A stretch of 64,000 nt of DNA, from NCBI GenBank assembly GCA_032718565.1, contig JAVGVS010000791.1, forward strand, positions 36,577 through 100,576. Reading direction: 5' to 3'. Source of the stretch: Distichodus sexfasciatus. Lineage: Eukaryota > Chordata > Actinopteri > Characiformes > Distichodontidae. Each line of letters begins with the position of its first letter. The stretch's first letter is position 1. Under the pieces are notes generated by a model. It made no database searches, was not told where the DNA came from, and saw only the letters and a list, made by a program, of their open reading frames with translations. A program made the position numbers and the translations under genes. This document shows positions 44,146-57,100 of this stretch, piece by piece.

Positions 44146-47100
44146 CTGGAAAAGCAGGACAAAACAAAACGACACTTTTTCAATGTGGAAATAATGCAAA
44201 TTACTTTTGCAAACGTAGGGATGTAGGGATGTATCACAGTTGTTACCGTGTAGCTTTTGTGTCAGAGGTTATCTCTTGTGGTTGGGCTTGCAGTGTAGAG
44301 TTACTTTGGGTTTCGGGATTGGAAGGTGACGGGCTGATTGGTTCCGCTCTTTTTGCAACCCCCACTGACTGAGCCACCAGGTCCAACACAGAGCGATCTA
44401 GACTCAGCCAACCGGATGGCATTCTGAAAGAGATAGATAGAAAACTAAACAAAGCTAAGCAAAACGCATGTGCTTATTAGATGAATGGTCCCATATGAGA
44501 AGTTGCAGAAAATCAGAGAAATGGAACACAGCATTCAACAGCATGTAGCTTTACTTAAGTGGTAATTCAAGTTAGCAACACAGCCTGTGTGCTACACCAG
44601 GGTCAGGGTCAAGGTGGTACTACGATACTCATTTTCATGTGAAACCCATCTCCACTAACCTGCCCTTTTGTGTCTTTGTTGATTTTTGTTCAGCCTTCTC
44701 CATCCTGTTGCCATTACCGGCTCCAAATAGCCGACTCCATCGTAGGCCCGGATTCGACACATCCGATCCTGCACTAGTCAGGGTTTGTGCTGCTTCATCT
44801 GGGCCCTGACCATCTGGCTGTCTCTCCTTGCTCCTTTTCAGCTCCGTCAGCACTGACTCTGGAGGGCTTCCCATCCAAGATGTCTTCCCCTTAGAGACCC
44901 TAGGTGGTTCTGAGGGAGGCCCTGATTGACTTAAGATACCATTGCCAGGAATTTGGCTACCACTGCCACTGCTGTTGCTGGTCCTGTCCAGGTCCGAGTG
45001 TTCATCCGTCTCATGAACGGCCTCGGCCCCCTCCACTACACCTTCTCTTGGAGGCGGTAAAGCCTGTCTCCGCCCCTCTGCACTGCCCTTCTTCCGTTTC
45101 TCCCACTTTACGAACTTGGAGCCCTCGCCAGAGTTGTCAATGTAGACCTGAGAGCTCTGCATCAGTTGGAACCACCAGCCGGCCTGTTTGTTCCTCAACT
45201 TGGCCGCGTCTCCAGACTTTTCTCTTCTCCTTTCCCTCTCTACATCCTCTCCTCCGACACCCTTTACCCTGTCAGCACTCCTCTCTCGTCCATCCATCCA
45301 ACGTTCCTCGCTCTTCCTGCTTCCATGGAAAAGTCCAGCACCTTCTTCCGACGACTCACTACCTGCCCCATCACTCCTACGCTGGCTCCTCCCTTGCCTC
45401 CGAGAAGCCACCCCTTCCATTCTAGGCCAGGTTCCCTCTCTCCTTAGAATAAACCTGTCTCTCTGAAATTCTGCCCCCTCTTGCTTTGTCTCCACTCCTT
45501 CTTGTATGGGCTCTCTTCCCAACGTGCCCCAGCCCCTCATGAGCTGGAACGTGGAGCGAGACGATTGGTCCAGGCTCTGGCGGCTGGAGCAAAGCTGCTC
45601 TTTGCGTTTTAGGTGTTCCTGACCTTTCTGTAGCTGGTGCGGTTCAAACAGAAGGTCAAGATCGAAAGGCAAAAGTGACAGTGGTTGGAGGAGAAGTAAT
45701 AGCTCCTCAAACATTGGCTGGCATGCCCCTTGGGACAGCGGAAGGAAACCCCAGGGGTGGTAGTGGGCCGCTATAATGTCTGAGAGAGGACGAAAGGTAG
45801 AGGACGTTTAACAGGAGGATTGAGTAACACGGAATGCTGTGCATAGGTGTAGGACAGCAAACTTACCTTCATGTGTGTATATGTGATTGAACCAGAATTC
45901 CAAAGATTGCAAGCTGAAAACAGGAAAAGGCAGTCATTAGAGATCTAAATGAATATTTTGACAAGAGAAAATAAAATATTCTATCAGCATTCCTTTTTGC
46001 AAACACTTATCAGTTTCCTTCTCATTCCCTGGATGATCTCGACTAACTTCTTTATAATCAAGGCGTTAGGCCTGACAGACAGAAGGGCACCTTCATGACA
46101 AACTCTGGCTATCAAAACCTAGAGTGCCAGCTACATGATTGGCATTCCGTAAGAAGGGTGCTTTTATCCTGATCAAGGGGAGGCTGATTTGGAGGGGATC
46201 TACGAAACAGATCCTGAAAAAAGGGTAGGAATAGGATAGGAAGAGAGAAAGGAATGGGAGTCTTACTTTAGCAGGCCAAAGATGAAGGCATTGAATCTCA
46301 TTGTGTGATTGGTCAACTCCGAATACTGACTGACTTTAGAGTAGAGACTGTTCAAAACCCGGGTAGAGGGACCTGAGTGAGAGAGAAATGAAAGAATAAG
46401 GAAGGTAGAGAGGGCATGAGAGGAAAAGTGAAAGTGAATTTGTACAAACATCACATCATCATCTAGTAAGTGGTTTTGGTGGATCAACATCACACATATA
46501 TACACATATTAAGTCACACTAAGTTACTGTTTCTTATTATTCCAATGTCTTAAAAGTTTCCAGCAATATAAAGACTCTATATGGTTTCTATATTTCATAA
46601 GCTTTTCAAATACTCAGTAACTGCCTCAGCCAACATTTTAAGCACCTTGACAAAGCTCCACATTTCTCAAAACTAACCCAGGAAATATTAAGACAGAAGA
46701 TCAAGAGACTGTACATTCAATTTAGCCATTGTCAAACTGCCATCACCCTTTGCATTCTAACTGTCAACATCCTCATCCTCATTTCTCTTACCAAGCTGAG
46801 TGGACGCTTCAACTATGCTCCAAGGCTGGTTGCGGCGCTGGCCGATGATGATGTCCAGCACGTAGGCTCTGAGACCGTCCTGCAGGACGTCCCGCACAGC
46901 CGGGCACAGGTACTTCAGGATCAGGTGTCCCACGTTAGGGCTGACGGAGCTGTTGCCCAATTTGGCCTGAGACAACAAATGATGACACTGCTGAAATTCT
47001 AGTCTTTATGAGAATGAACCTTCTAAGAATGATGATTCCCAAAAATATTACCGCTCCCACATCTCAAAAGCTTGAGAAGGTTACTGTTTGATGGCCATAC

Positions 47101-50100
47101 CTTCACTCCCGGGTCTCGACTGGTGCCGAAATGAGCAACAATCAGATCCACTGCCGTGTTTATGGCTTTCACCAGGGCTGAATGAACGGTAAAGAAAATT
47201 GTGGGGGAAATAAAGGAAAGGTTATTTCAAATATTTGACATTTAAAAGGAGTTTAAAGGCGTAAATTACAACACACAAATACACAAACCTCTTTTCTGCT
47301 GTAGATCCACAGAAATTGATTCTTCTGTTGTTGCATCAGGCGAGAGGCAGAACTCCTCCGGTGGGCGCTCTGACTGCGAGAAATAATCGGGCAGGAAGTC
47401 ACTGTAGTACTGCTGCAGTTGCCTCACTGATTGTCCTGTTAACAAGCAAATAAACCCGAGTAAATGAAAACTGTCAATATGTACTCTCAGAAAACTGTAG
47501 GAAAAGGGATTCATTCTGACAAATGGAAATTTAAGACCTTTAGGTGATCCTGATGTGGGGTTATGATTTATATTTGCAGATTCTTTTTATTCTTTGAATG
47601 TATTGTGTTAATTACAGATACGCAATACAGATGCATTTGCACTGTTGTAATATTGGATGGCTCTGTAAAACCCAATAAAAAGTAAAAGTAATACTTTTTA
47701 GCAAAATAAGTATTTTTGTTTCTTAAGTCATCAGCTTTTGCAGTGGGAAAGGTTTTTTTGCAAAATCATTTGGTTAGGACCTGCAGAAATGTGGCTTCAG
47801 CACATCTTTATCTTTATCCAGTCAGGTTTTCAACTGACCAATAGTCATAATCTGCTGTGGATTTAAAATTGTGAGAACAAAATTATAGCCATAACTCTGA
47901 CTGGATGAACCTGGACGCCATGGATAGACCAACTTCATATTGGCAGCAAAAAGTTTAGAATTGGACGCTCCAAAAGCTGGCCAGTGTAATGTGTAACGGT
48001 CAGCTGTCCCAACACTTTTGTGCTTATAGTGTATCATGTTAGCAATGGTGACTGATCAAGCACCGTTGAGTCTGCTGAAGCTCAGCGCGTGACTGGACGG
48101 AGGGAAATCAAAGACGTTGCGTCGCATGACGCGTGGCCCGGGCCTCGTGGCACTCAGGGTGGCAGAGAAGGAGTTAGTGGAGGAAGAGGAGGCGGAAGGA
48201 GAGGAAGAGTGAGCATCTCTGCACCGCTCCAGACCCAGAGGGTTTTTACGTCTGTATTCCCTCCATTTGAGAGCCTGCGGAGAGAGGTGGTGCGCTAAAG
48301 GAGGGAAAATGGTAGAGGGAGAAGGATTGAAGACAAGAAGGCAGGAAGGAGTGGACGGAAAGACGGGTTTATCGGTGGGCGGGAGGGTAAATGAATGGTT
48401 GAATGAAGGGAAAAATGGAAGGAGATGGATTGATGGATTAAAAAGTTGGTTAGATGGGTGGGTGGATGAATTAGATCATGGATGGATGGTTCGTTCATCA
48501 AAGAGAAGGACGGGAAATGGCGCGGGTAAGTCAGATGAAAAAACAAATGGGAAGGCGGATGAGTGTAAATGAGGGGATTACAGGACAACAAGAAGTTAGG
48601 AGAGAAAGAAAAAGAGGGTCGAGTTATGAAACCAAAAAAACAAAAAAGGGCAGGGAAAAGAGAAAAGAAAAATACAGATAAAGATAGTCAGTAGTTGTTA
48701 AAATGGACTGAGCCAAAGAGCGAATGTGCGTATATTTGTGTATACATTGTCAGCAATTCCATAATTCAATATTATTGTGATACTTTGGGGTTGTTACAAT
48801 CTATATAATGGATTTTTTACTAATATTTTGCATATACAATGGTTTATTATTTGTTGTGCCAATTTGTTGTTCATATTGGGAAAGATTTCTATCAAGTTGC
48901 AAGGAATTGCTAGCTTCATACCTGCTTGTAATCAGTCTTGACCCTGTAATAACAATATTATTATTTTTTTTTTCATTACTGGAGACTTACCATTGTGCTG
49001 TCTGTGTGCTGCACATGCGGGAAGGACTTTCACTTCCTCCTTATTCAGGCCCGGCTCCGCCTGACCCATTGGACTGAGCCCAGAGCTGGGCAGCGTGGGT
49101 AATGTAGTCAGGCTACCTCTGTGAATACAGTGCCCCCTAGTGGGCAGAGCAGGCATGAGTGGGCTCTGCTTCATAAGTGGCGCAGGAGGAGGAGTCGGTG
49201 GAAGCGGGGCGAGTTTGGGGTGAGAGTCAGTGGGTACAGTGGCCCCGGGTGGGGTGTGCTGGGGCAAGAGGCCAGCGGAAACAGGGCAAGAGAGGGATCG
49301 TGACGGCCGAGGGCCCGCAGGGATCCGCTCGGGGGTTGGCGAGCACGTAGAGCAGGTCGCAGAGCAGTTGGGTGCGCCCTGCAAGCGGACCGGAGAATAG
49401 CTGCCCAGCGGAGACGGCCTGACCGTGGTGGGAGCATTTGAGGGAGGCCGAGGTTGTTGGAGGCCTTCTTCGGGGTCGTCCTCGCCGCCCTCCGGGGCCG
49501 TGCCTCCGCGGGCCTGCATGTGATTGATGTACTCGTCCAGCAGAGGGAGGAGGGGCTTGGTCTGAGGTTTCCCAAACTGGTGGTGGAAGGTGAAAGGCTG
49601 GATGGGTAACGTGGTTGGACGCTGGTCTTTACTATAGCGGATAACAGCAGGCGATAAGTCGGTAGAACTGGACAGACCACCTATGGGTATAGAGAGAGGG
49701 AAGATGATTTATTGATTGATCATCTAATTTATATATAATGCACTGGTCTAGGTGACTGAAACCATGTGTTGGTGATTGCAAGACTCGGGGTCAAATCTCA
49801 GGAGGCACAATTGGGGGCCTGGGCAAGGCCCTTAACCCCAATTACATCTGTGATTTACACTTAGCCTAGCCTAGCCTTTAAATCAGTAACTGTTCAACCA
49901 TATTACTGCCAGCTGAGTTACACATACTTAAAACACAGAATATGTGTCAAAATTTAACATCTACAAAGTCAACAAGGTTTAGGATTAGTGCCCAAAATAC
50001 TATATATTTGTTTTAATGTGAAATAAATAAAGGATGGTAAGTGTACGGGAATTGTAAGTCCCCTAGGTTAGTTATTCACTTTGACATTCATGTCATTTAG

Positions 50101-53100
50101 CTGACACCATTATACATGGCAACTTTCAGTTCCTAATTAGAGGAATGTTCTCCCTGGAGCAACTTGGGATTAAAGAAACTGCTCGGGGGCCCAACGGCCG
50201 TTTCCGGGATTCGAACCCCTAATATAAAAATCACAAAGGTTCAGCCACTTAGCCCAGTGTATCACCCCCACCCTTGTAGGTACTTGTAGGGGATTTAACA
50301 TAGGAAGGGAGGTCCTACATGTTCTATGTAAATGTACACTTTTAAGTGTCACCAATGTCATTCAGAAATTAAACTCCCCAAAATTTTTAACAGCCGGGTG
50401 ATAAACACCTCCACATTCGGATATCCAATCACAAGTAATCACTCAAGTCACATTCACCCAAGATGATCCAACCTAAGCACGGCAAACTAAATATTTGCTT
50501 GATCACTGCTCTGGCTGTATGAACAATTTGTATTTTTATTATTAATAATAACATCCAGTTCAATTCTTCCACTAAATCCACACTGAATGATCAAACACGC
50601 AAAGAATTAAAAGTGAAAATGAATGACACAGCAAATTGTACCTGATTATTACAGACCGAAATAGCACAACTAAAAACACAGAGACTGTTGGACACACATT
50701 TACACACACCACCTTAAACCACCCTCTCCGTGCCTCACACAGACCTGCGTATGCTGCGACACCAAGTCGTGCTTCCACAGAGATAAAGAATTTGCCGGAA
50801 CGCTGCCGGTAAAAAACAGGAAAAGACGTGTTTCGGAGGCTCCGCCGTGCCTGGGTGTGTGTTTGCTAACAGGGAGGCAGTGTGTGTGTGAGTGTGCGTG
50901 ATACGTCACTCTGCGATTGCGCAAGCTGTTTTCCCCACATGCTTGAGGCCTCAAATGTCAGAACGTGTTCTCTCCTAGACTGCAGTTAATACTCACAGCC
51001 AATAGAGGCAGCAGTGGACCAAGTTTAGGCCACATGATCCGGCACAGACATGATGAAGATGACTGATCCCATTTTCTAAACCCTCCTTGTTCTCCACCTT
51101 TCTTTTCATTATTCTCAGTTCACTCATCCGAACAGCATTTTCACTGAAATGAGCTAAATTAACAAGTCTTTCATGCATTTTATATTTAGCACTTTGCTGA
51201 CAACATATCTGTGTTGTTCAGTCACAGAACAATCTTCTTGAACTGGTCAGCACCAACTACTCTCTTCATTTCATTTCTTGTATTTGCATGGAACAATACA
51301 AAATAAAAATGAATTTCTTACACTTATTGTTCCATCTGCTACCGGTCTTTATGCCGTCCTCATATGCTATTTTGAGAACAGGTGTTCTGTGGAATTTAGA
51401 CCTGATTTCCAGCTACCCTAAAATTAGTCTACTTGGAGCAACTAGGTTTAAAGGGTCCTGCTAAGTTTAATCATTTGGCAATGAAGTCACTGTTGTAGGC
51501 CCTGTAATTGATGGCCAACGTTAAATTCACCAGCAACTCTATTGCACTACAATTGCCCACACAAATCTCATTCAAGATCGTGGAGTTGTAAAATGTTGCT
51601 TTTTGCAAGTGTCTCTGAACACTCTTATGAGGAAATGAATGTAGTGTAAGGCCTAACGTCACCTTTGACTCTTACCTTCTGCTTTGGTTCGTGCCTCTCT
51701 CCCTCCTCCTCCTCCTCCTCCTCCTGGGGACTCTCTGAGTGGTCCATTCCAGTGTCTGTGGGGAGAGGACATGTCGCAGCTGCCCTGGCTGTAGCATCGT
51801 GTAAGAGGGGGGAGGCTGTGGCTCTGGGTCTCAGGGAGGTCCTCTGGGATTGGAGAGAACTCTCCAGATGAGTGGGAGTGGGCAGAAGATGCCTCTGTGC
51901 CATTCTTCTGCGACGGTGATCCTCCAGTCCGCCTCTTATTACGCGCTATCTCGGCAAAGGATGTGACCCGTGGTGGAGCAGGTGGACTAGGGGCAGCACC
52001 CTCACTGAGACGAACAGGGCAGCTGGGCATACGCTCCAAGGAGCCAAGGCGAGGGGGTGGGGACTTGTTTAGGTTGCGATCATAGCTACGGGAGCGTAGG
52101 CGACCCACAGCTGAAGCAGCGCCCATGCCACGAGATGCAGCAGGTGGAGAGATGTTGACATATACCTGGCCCTCAATCACATTCGGATGAGCAGTGTCAG
52201 AGTCATCTGGGGCGGACTCCACACCCTTATCACCCTCCTGTAAAAATCCCCCCAAAAAATCGTTACATAGAGAAATACAACTCAATGATGAGCTTGTAAA
52301 AGTCAGATTCAATTAATATTTGATTATGAGAAGGTACCGTATGTTGGACGCAGTTTTATTTACCTGCGCGAGCTCTGTGTCCTCTGTTTGTCCATCCTCC
52401 TCGTCTTCTTCTTTTGGGTGTCTAAACAGGAAGTACTCAGTGGGCTGGGTTGGGCTTCCTTTGCTGTGCTCGTCAGAGCAGCTTGTGACCGAAGACCCCA
52501 CAGGACTAGGGGAGGACTGTGAGGAAATATCACACGTCACCAATTTGTAGTAGTTCTGAGTTGCAACGACCAGTCGTGCCTGGCTCTGCAGACAGGATGC
52601 AAGGTCATTGGCTGAGACATCAGAAGATAAGGTTTCCTCCCCACCCAGGTGGTTGTGGTAGGAGTTGCAGTTGGCATCGAGCTCCATGGTGCCACCTTGA
52701 GACTGGGAGGAACACTGACAGGAGGAAGTGGAGGGGTTGGCAGTGCCCTGGACGATCGAAGGGTGTTGAGGGGGTTCTGTTGGAGACGTGTGCAAGTCAA
52801 GGTAAAAAGCCCCACCCCCACCACTGCTGTACTCGGTCCCACCCATCCCGACATGCTCAGATACAGACGAGGTGCAGGACTGGTCAGCAGAGCTGTTGAG
52901 GTTAATGGTAGGCTTGGCAGGGACAACATTGTTCATCTTGTTGTAGATGGTGCTGAAGTTGACCAGGACACCATCTGAGCTGTTGCAGGAGGAATCACTG
53001 CCATATCCAAGTGGACAATCAGAAAACGCTTCCTGGAAAGATTCGGGATATGGCTGGGACAGACCACAGCAGGAGCAGTGGGGTGCCGCTAAACTGGAAC

Positions 53101-53965
53101 ATTCTGAACTGCCTCTGCCACCCCGCATGGACTGATCATCATCCTCGTCATCCTCACCCCACTCCTGTTCACCACAGTCCATGGACAAAGTGGAGCCACT
53201 GCTGCCATGGCGCCGTTCTCTATCCAAACCCAGAAGTTCAAGGCCCTCAAGACGGTTGGAAATATCTAAAGTTCCACCCCTGCTGCCTTCTCTGATACCT
53301 TGAGCCCCCTTGATGTGGTTGGTAGAAGAACACCAGGGTTTCTCTAAGGACTCATGCAGGTGGAAAGGTCTGGGGGTAAAGCCAAGCTCATGCAGATGGA
53401 ATGGGAGCAAGTCTGCTTCATTTTCTAAGGTTGAGTTGGAGTTGCCATGCAAGTGAAAAGATGAATCCTCCAAGTATCCATTCAGGTTGTCGTCATCCTC
53501 GTCGTCTTCGTAATCCTCATCCTCGCCCGTGTTTAAAAGGAAAGGATTGTGTCGGAGAGAGTTTGGTCTGTTACACTCCTTCATGGGTAGCGCTTGAGAT
53601 GGAGGATCTTCGGAATTGCTGGACGTGAAAGAGGAGGTATCACTAGCCATGCTTCCGCCTCTCTCTCCTCCTCCTCCTCCCCCCACTTTTTTCTCCTCTT
53701 CTTTCAGCCCTTCTTCTTCAAAGGCGTCACTAGAGCTGGAGGTTTGGATGAGACTGCTGTACATTAACGCCTCCCGTTGAAGGACATCCCTCTCAGGCAG
53801 TGAAGTGGTGCGACTCAGGCCCAAATTCTCGGGGCAGCTGAACGGGTTGTTGCCCCTTCTCAGCGGACTTCCACAGCACTGCCGTGATCCCGACACCTGA
53901 CAGTGAACCAGGGGGATGTGGTGCACAATCAGGGTCTCTCCTGTCAACTTTGGCGGGCTGTCCAT
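43956..53965 (-). CDS. rusc2: RUN and SH3 domain-containing protein 2, complete
   Basis: Adaptor that in mammals binds Rab1/Rab35-type GTPases and AP-1-linked vesicles and acts on Golgi and endosome carriers. Eleven coding exons: 53965-52364, 52237-51676, 49680-48991, 47435-47289, 47177-47101, 46966-46792, 46372-46267, 45913-45867, 45779-44660, 44423-44247, 44145-43956. All junctions hold phase and give 1630 residues (human RUSC2 is about 1500). Diagnostic parts are the N-terminus MDSPPKLTGETLIVHHIPLV, the stretch QARLVVATQNYYKLVTCD, RYSKDQRPTTLPIQPF, the RUN domain, and a C-terminal SH3. The paralogue rusc1 lacks this long N-terminus. Borders were read by eye. Confidence 0.95.
45867..47435 (-). 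CDS. rusc2: rusc2 RUN domain exons
   Basis: Exons 47435-47289, 47177-47101, 46966-46792, 46372-46267 and 45913-45867, continuing into 45779. The RUN domain spans roughly residues 1000-1150, with LVKAINTAVDLIVAHFG, AKLGNSSVSPNVGHLILKYL, YVLDIIIGQRRNQPWS and NLQSLEFWFNHIYTHE. RUN domains bind small GTPases. Sequence is close to the mammalian protein, in contrast to the variable flanks. Confidence 0.93.
48991..49680 (-). CDS. rusc2: rusc2 middle exon, proline-rich
   Basis: 230 codons opening GGLSSSTDLSPAVIRYSKD and including QPFTFHHQF, then the conserved RPSPLGSYSPVR and a long proline/serine tract (LAPLPPTPPPAPL) that could bind SH3 domains, including the protein's own. It joins in phase directly to exon 47435, skipping 48.0-48.7 kb, which is low-complexity GGAT/GAAG-rich DNA rather than coding. 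Confidence 0.9.
49740..50280. repeat. SINE-like repeats in rusc2 intron
   Basis: 49790-49850 has GGGCAAGGCCCTTAACCCC, a fish SINE/MITE signature. 50085-50270 has CATTTAGCTGACACCATTAT and a tRNA B-box on the minus strand (GGGATTCGAACCCC at 50207), as in tRNA-derived SINEs. Confidence 0.5.
51676..53965 (-). CDS. rusc2: rusc2 N-terminal disordered exons
   Basis: Two large exons encode about 720 residues rich in Ser, Gly, Glu and Pro with little predicted fold. Conserved islands remain: the first 20 residues, RHNPFLLNTGEDEDY, SFHLHG repeated several times (FHLHE also), CNSSDGVLVNFSTIYNKM, and EGQVYVNISPP. These islands are probably short binding motifs. A run of eight glycines (SPGGGGGGGGREA) near the end of the second exon comes from an expanded CCT repeat (51703-51724) on the plus strand, a likely length-variable site. 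Confidence 0.9.
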
Positions 53966-54137
53966 CTTATCCGGGGGCAGAGCAAGATAAGGAGAAAATC
54001 AGGCTGTGCAGGAGTAGGGTGTCACAGAAGTTCAAGGAAGTTTTTAATTCATACGGCCGACCCCAACTCGAGGCCGTGGTGAGTACGGAGTGTAGAAGAA
54101 ACAAGCAAAAAGCTCATCTTGGTGGGATGAAATCATC
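53966..54137 (-). other. rusc2: rusc2 5' UTR part of exon 2
   Basis: Acceptor CTATTCTAG at 54138 precedes this stretch, which runs without a splice signal into the ATG at 53965. An upstream ATG right at the exon start (54137) opens a short frame not continuous with rusc2. Confidence 0.6.
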
Positions 54138-57100
54138 TAGAATAGGATAAAGAGAGAGAGACAGAGAGAGACATATGAGGTTCTGGATACTACGAGCATA
54201 GATAACTTTATTATTACTAATTAATAGTTGTTTTTGTTTTACTGTTTTGTTAGTTTTATAACTTTTCCCACAAGTGTTGACTAACTGTTGGAAATATGCA
54301 TACAAATCCATTCTTAAAGCTTTGCCTGGTTATATTAAATAAATAACTACTTTATAAGGGATGAACACAAGTAAAGCAATTACTTTGACACTTTTGGTTA
54401 CCAAATATGATGACTTAAAACCTGTGCAATTTTACACAAAAATCTAAACGGAAGGCAAATGAATGGTAAACACCAATAAATTAAATTGTGTTCACTTCAA
54501 AAGTTTTAGCATGAACTGATCTTGGGCCATAATTTAAAGCTGTGTGTATCTTCTTCTTCCTCTTTCGGCTTCTCCCTTCAGGGGTCGCCACAGCGAATCA
54601 TCTGTCTCCGTCTAGTCCTATCCTCTGCGTCCTCTACCCTCACACCAACTAACTTCATGTCCTCTTTCACCACATCCATAAATCTCCTTTTTGGTCTTCC
54701 TCTCAGCCTCCTGCCTGGTGGCTCCAACCTCAGCATCCTTCTACCTATGTACTCACTGTCTCTCCTCTGGACATGTCCAAACCAGCTCAGTCTGGCCTCT
54801 CTGACTTTATCTCCAAAACATCTAACATGAGCTGTCCCTCTGATGAACTCATTCCTGATCCTATAAATCCTCGTCACTCCCAAAGAGAACCTCAACATCT
54901 TGAGCTCTGCAACCTCCAGAGAGAGAGAGAGTACTTGGACAAGTGGCTTTTAAATTAGCAACTTCTAACAGCCCATTAAATGCAGTGTTCGTTTATTGAG
55001 CCTCACTGCAAATGGACTGCAAAAATGGAATTGCTCAGTCTCTCTCTCTCTCTCTAAACCCTTAGAGCTAAGTGACTTGGCTGAATTTTAAATGAACGCT
55101 GGACAGTGTGGTTTGACTCATCAAAATTCAGCCGAAGGCTATTTGGTTCAGGCAAGTCATTTCACGCTATATTTTGGTCTGTAACTTAGCAGGTCAATTT
55201 TCTCATGGGTTTGCATTGCAAAACGTCACACAAACGCCACGTTGCACTCATTTTATTTAGCAAACAACACAAGAACAACAAAATCAAAGAATTAGCCACA
55301 AAGCCAATGCCCTGAAACTCAACTGCAGAAAATCCAAGCCAAAGTTAACTAAAAAACCTCAACTGCCCAGTGGTAAAAAACAGTGGCAAACAACTTTGGC
55401 CAAGGCTGGAAAAAATGAACAAATCAGCATCACCTGATAAACAAAATGGGACAGCACATGGTCTTTAAATACCCCTTAAACGAGATATGAGTCAAATGAA
55501 GGAGAAGTTGAGTCTACAATCCCCCTGGTTGCATGAAAGCAGTACGGCATCCGAAACCTTGAATGAATTTCCTAAATGTCACAAATCCAGCTAAATTAAA
55601 AGCTCTGCTTTCTGACATACATTTACAATCCAAAAATGAGGGCAGGGAGATGCTTGAATTTTGCTTGAGGAAGTTTTAAAAGTCTTTGGGTGGTACCGAC
55701 TGTGTTATTTCAATCCAGACACTTAACCCTGAATGATGTCACTCTTTGGGACTATTATTACAGGCTGGAAAAAGGAGATGAGTCAACAGCCAATGATATG
55801 CGCTAAATATATAAAGAGAACATTGCTGAAAAGATACAAAGCTCACACTGATATGAGCCAGTCGTCTTTTGGATCCTTTGTCTCAATATCTATGTTTTTT
55901 TCTTGCTTTGAGTAAAGTGACCATGGTTGCTATGAATGCTGACACAATAAATATTGCATCCATGAGGCTGGAACATTACAAATATTGAACTCTATACAAT
56001 TAATGCTCTAGTTTATACATTTCACACACCACTTTCAAGAAGTAGCCCAATTTTGGGATTGGATCTGGATTGGAAACACAAGTTTGAACTGGTCAACCAA
56101 GAACCCCACTATATAATCATATCTGTCCACGGATTAGGTGACTGGATCACACAACATATCATTTGCTTAACCAGCTTTACCACTGCTGATCATTTAGATT
56201 CCTGGCAGTGGACACAGTTCACAAGCGGAGGGAATTAAGTTCCAGTTAAATCAGAAACTAATCAGTTTTCGGGAGCTACTTTAAAAGCATTAGATTTGAA
56301 AGCTTCCAGTTACTTCACACTGGTAGACTCTTAATCTGCAGTAAAGCTACCTTCATGAGAAGTCTAGATAAGCTGCTTAGAAGAATGTACTCCAATTACA
56401 TTGTAATTACAGTGAAGACTGTTTTAAATTTGCACCTACATGCAAACAGACTCTTTTTGCAGTAGCTCGCTTCAGCATGTCACAATTTTGGAGTTTAACC
56501 TCAAATTGACCCCACTGTTAGGGTAGTGTTTTATGGATTTGTGCTACCTTGTCAAACGGTGCTACCCCAGCCTTAAGTGCAACAATCTCAACACTTACCT
56601 AACTGCTTCAAATAACTCCAAACCAATACAAATGCACAATTCTCTGCATATTAGAAAATACACAAGAAAGGGACTTGGCTGAATTTAAGACACAAGGGTT
56701 TTAGACTAAAGTCAAGGCCTGTGGCTGTAAATTAAGTTCAAGGCACAATGCTTAAGACTGGACTCAAGTGTTTTAAACCCAGCTACCAAAATGGTGTCCT
56801 TGCAATGTCCCTTTAACTTCAGAAAAAGCTTTGAATTAAACTTTCTAGCACCTACAGCGTTACTCTTTCAACTGGTAAGGTTCTCCAAATCCCTTGTCGC
56901 TCAAAGCTGTCACCTGAGTCTCAGTCTCTCTTTTGTCGGATCAGATTAATCTTAGTTACGTAAAAAGTCTGAGCCGGAACCAAACTGAGCCATCACTGTG
57001 CTCTCTGTCTGACTCTTAGCTTTTGGAGCACAGAGTTTTTAGCAACTTTTAAGGAACAGGTGACCTTACACTGGACTCACAGTTTTAGTGCAGATTCAAT

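Noticed and set aside
44904..45466. Long plus-strand open frames rich in Ser/Pro opposite rusc2
   Set aside because: They lie antisense to the rusc2 exon 45779-44660, whose frame matches the family; low-complexity codons create open antisense frames.
48089..48681. Charged ORFs on both strands at 48.1-48.7 kb
   Set aside because: GGAT/GAAG-type low-complexity DNA; rusc2 exons on either side join in phase without it.
52519..52978. Plus-strand and other-frame ORFs over rusc2 exon 2
   Set aside because: Shadows of the 534-codon minus-strand coding exon.
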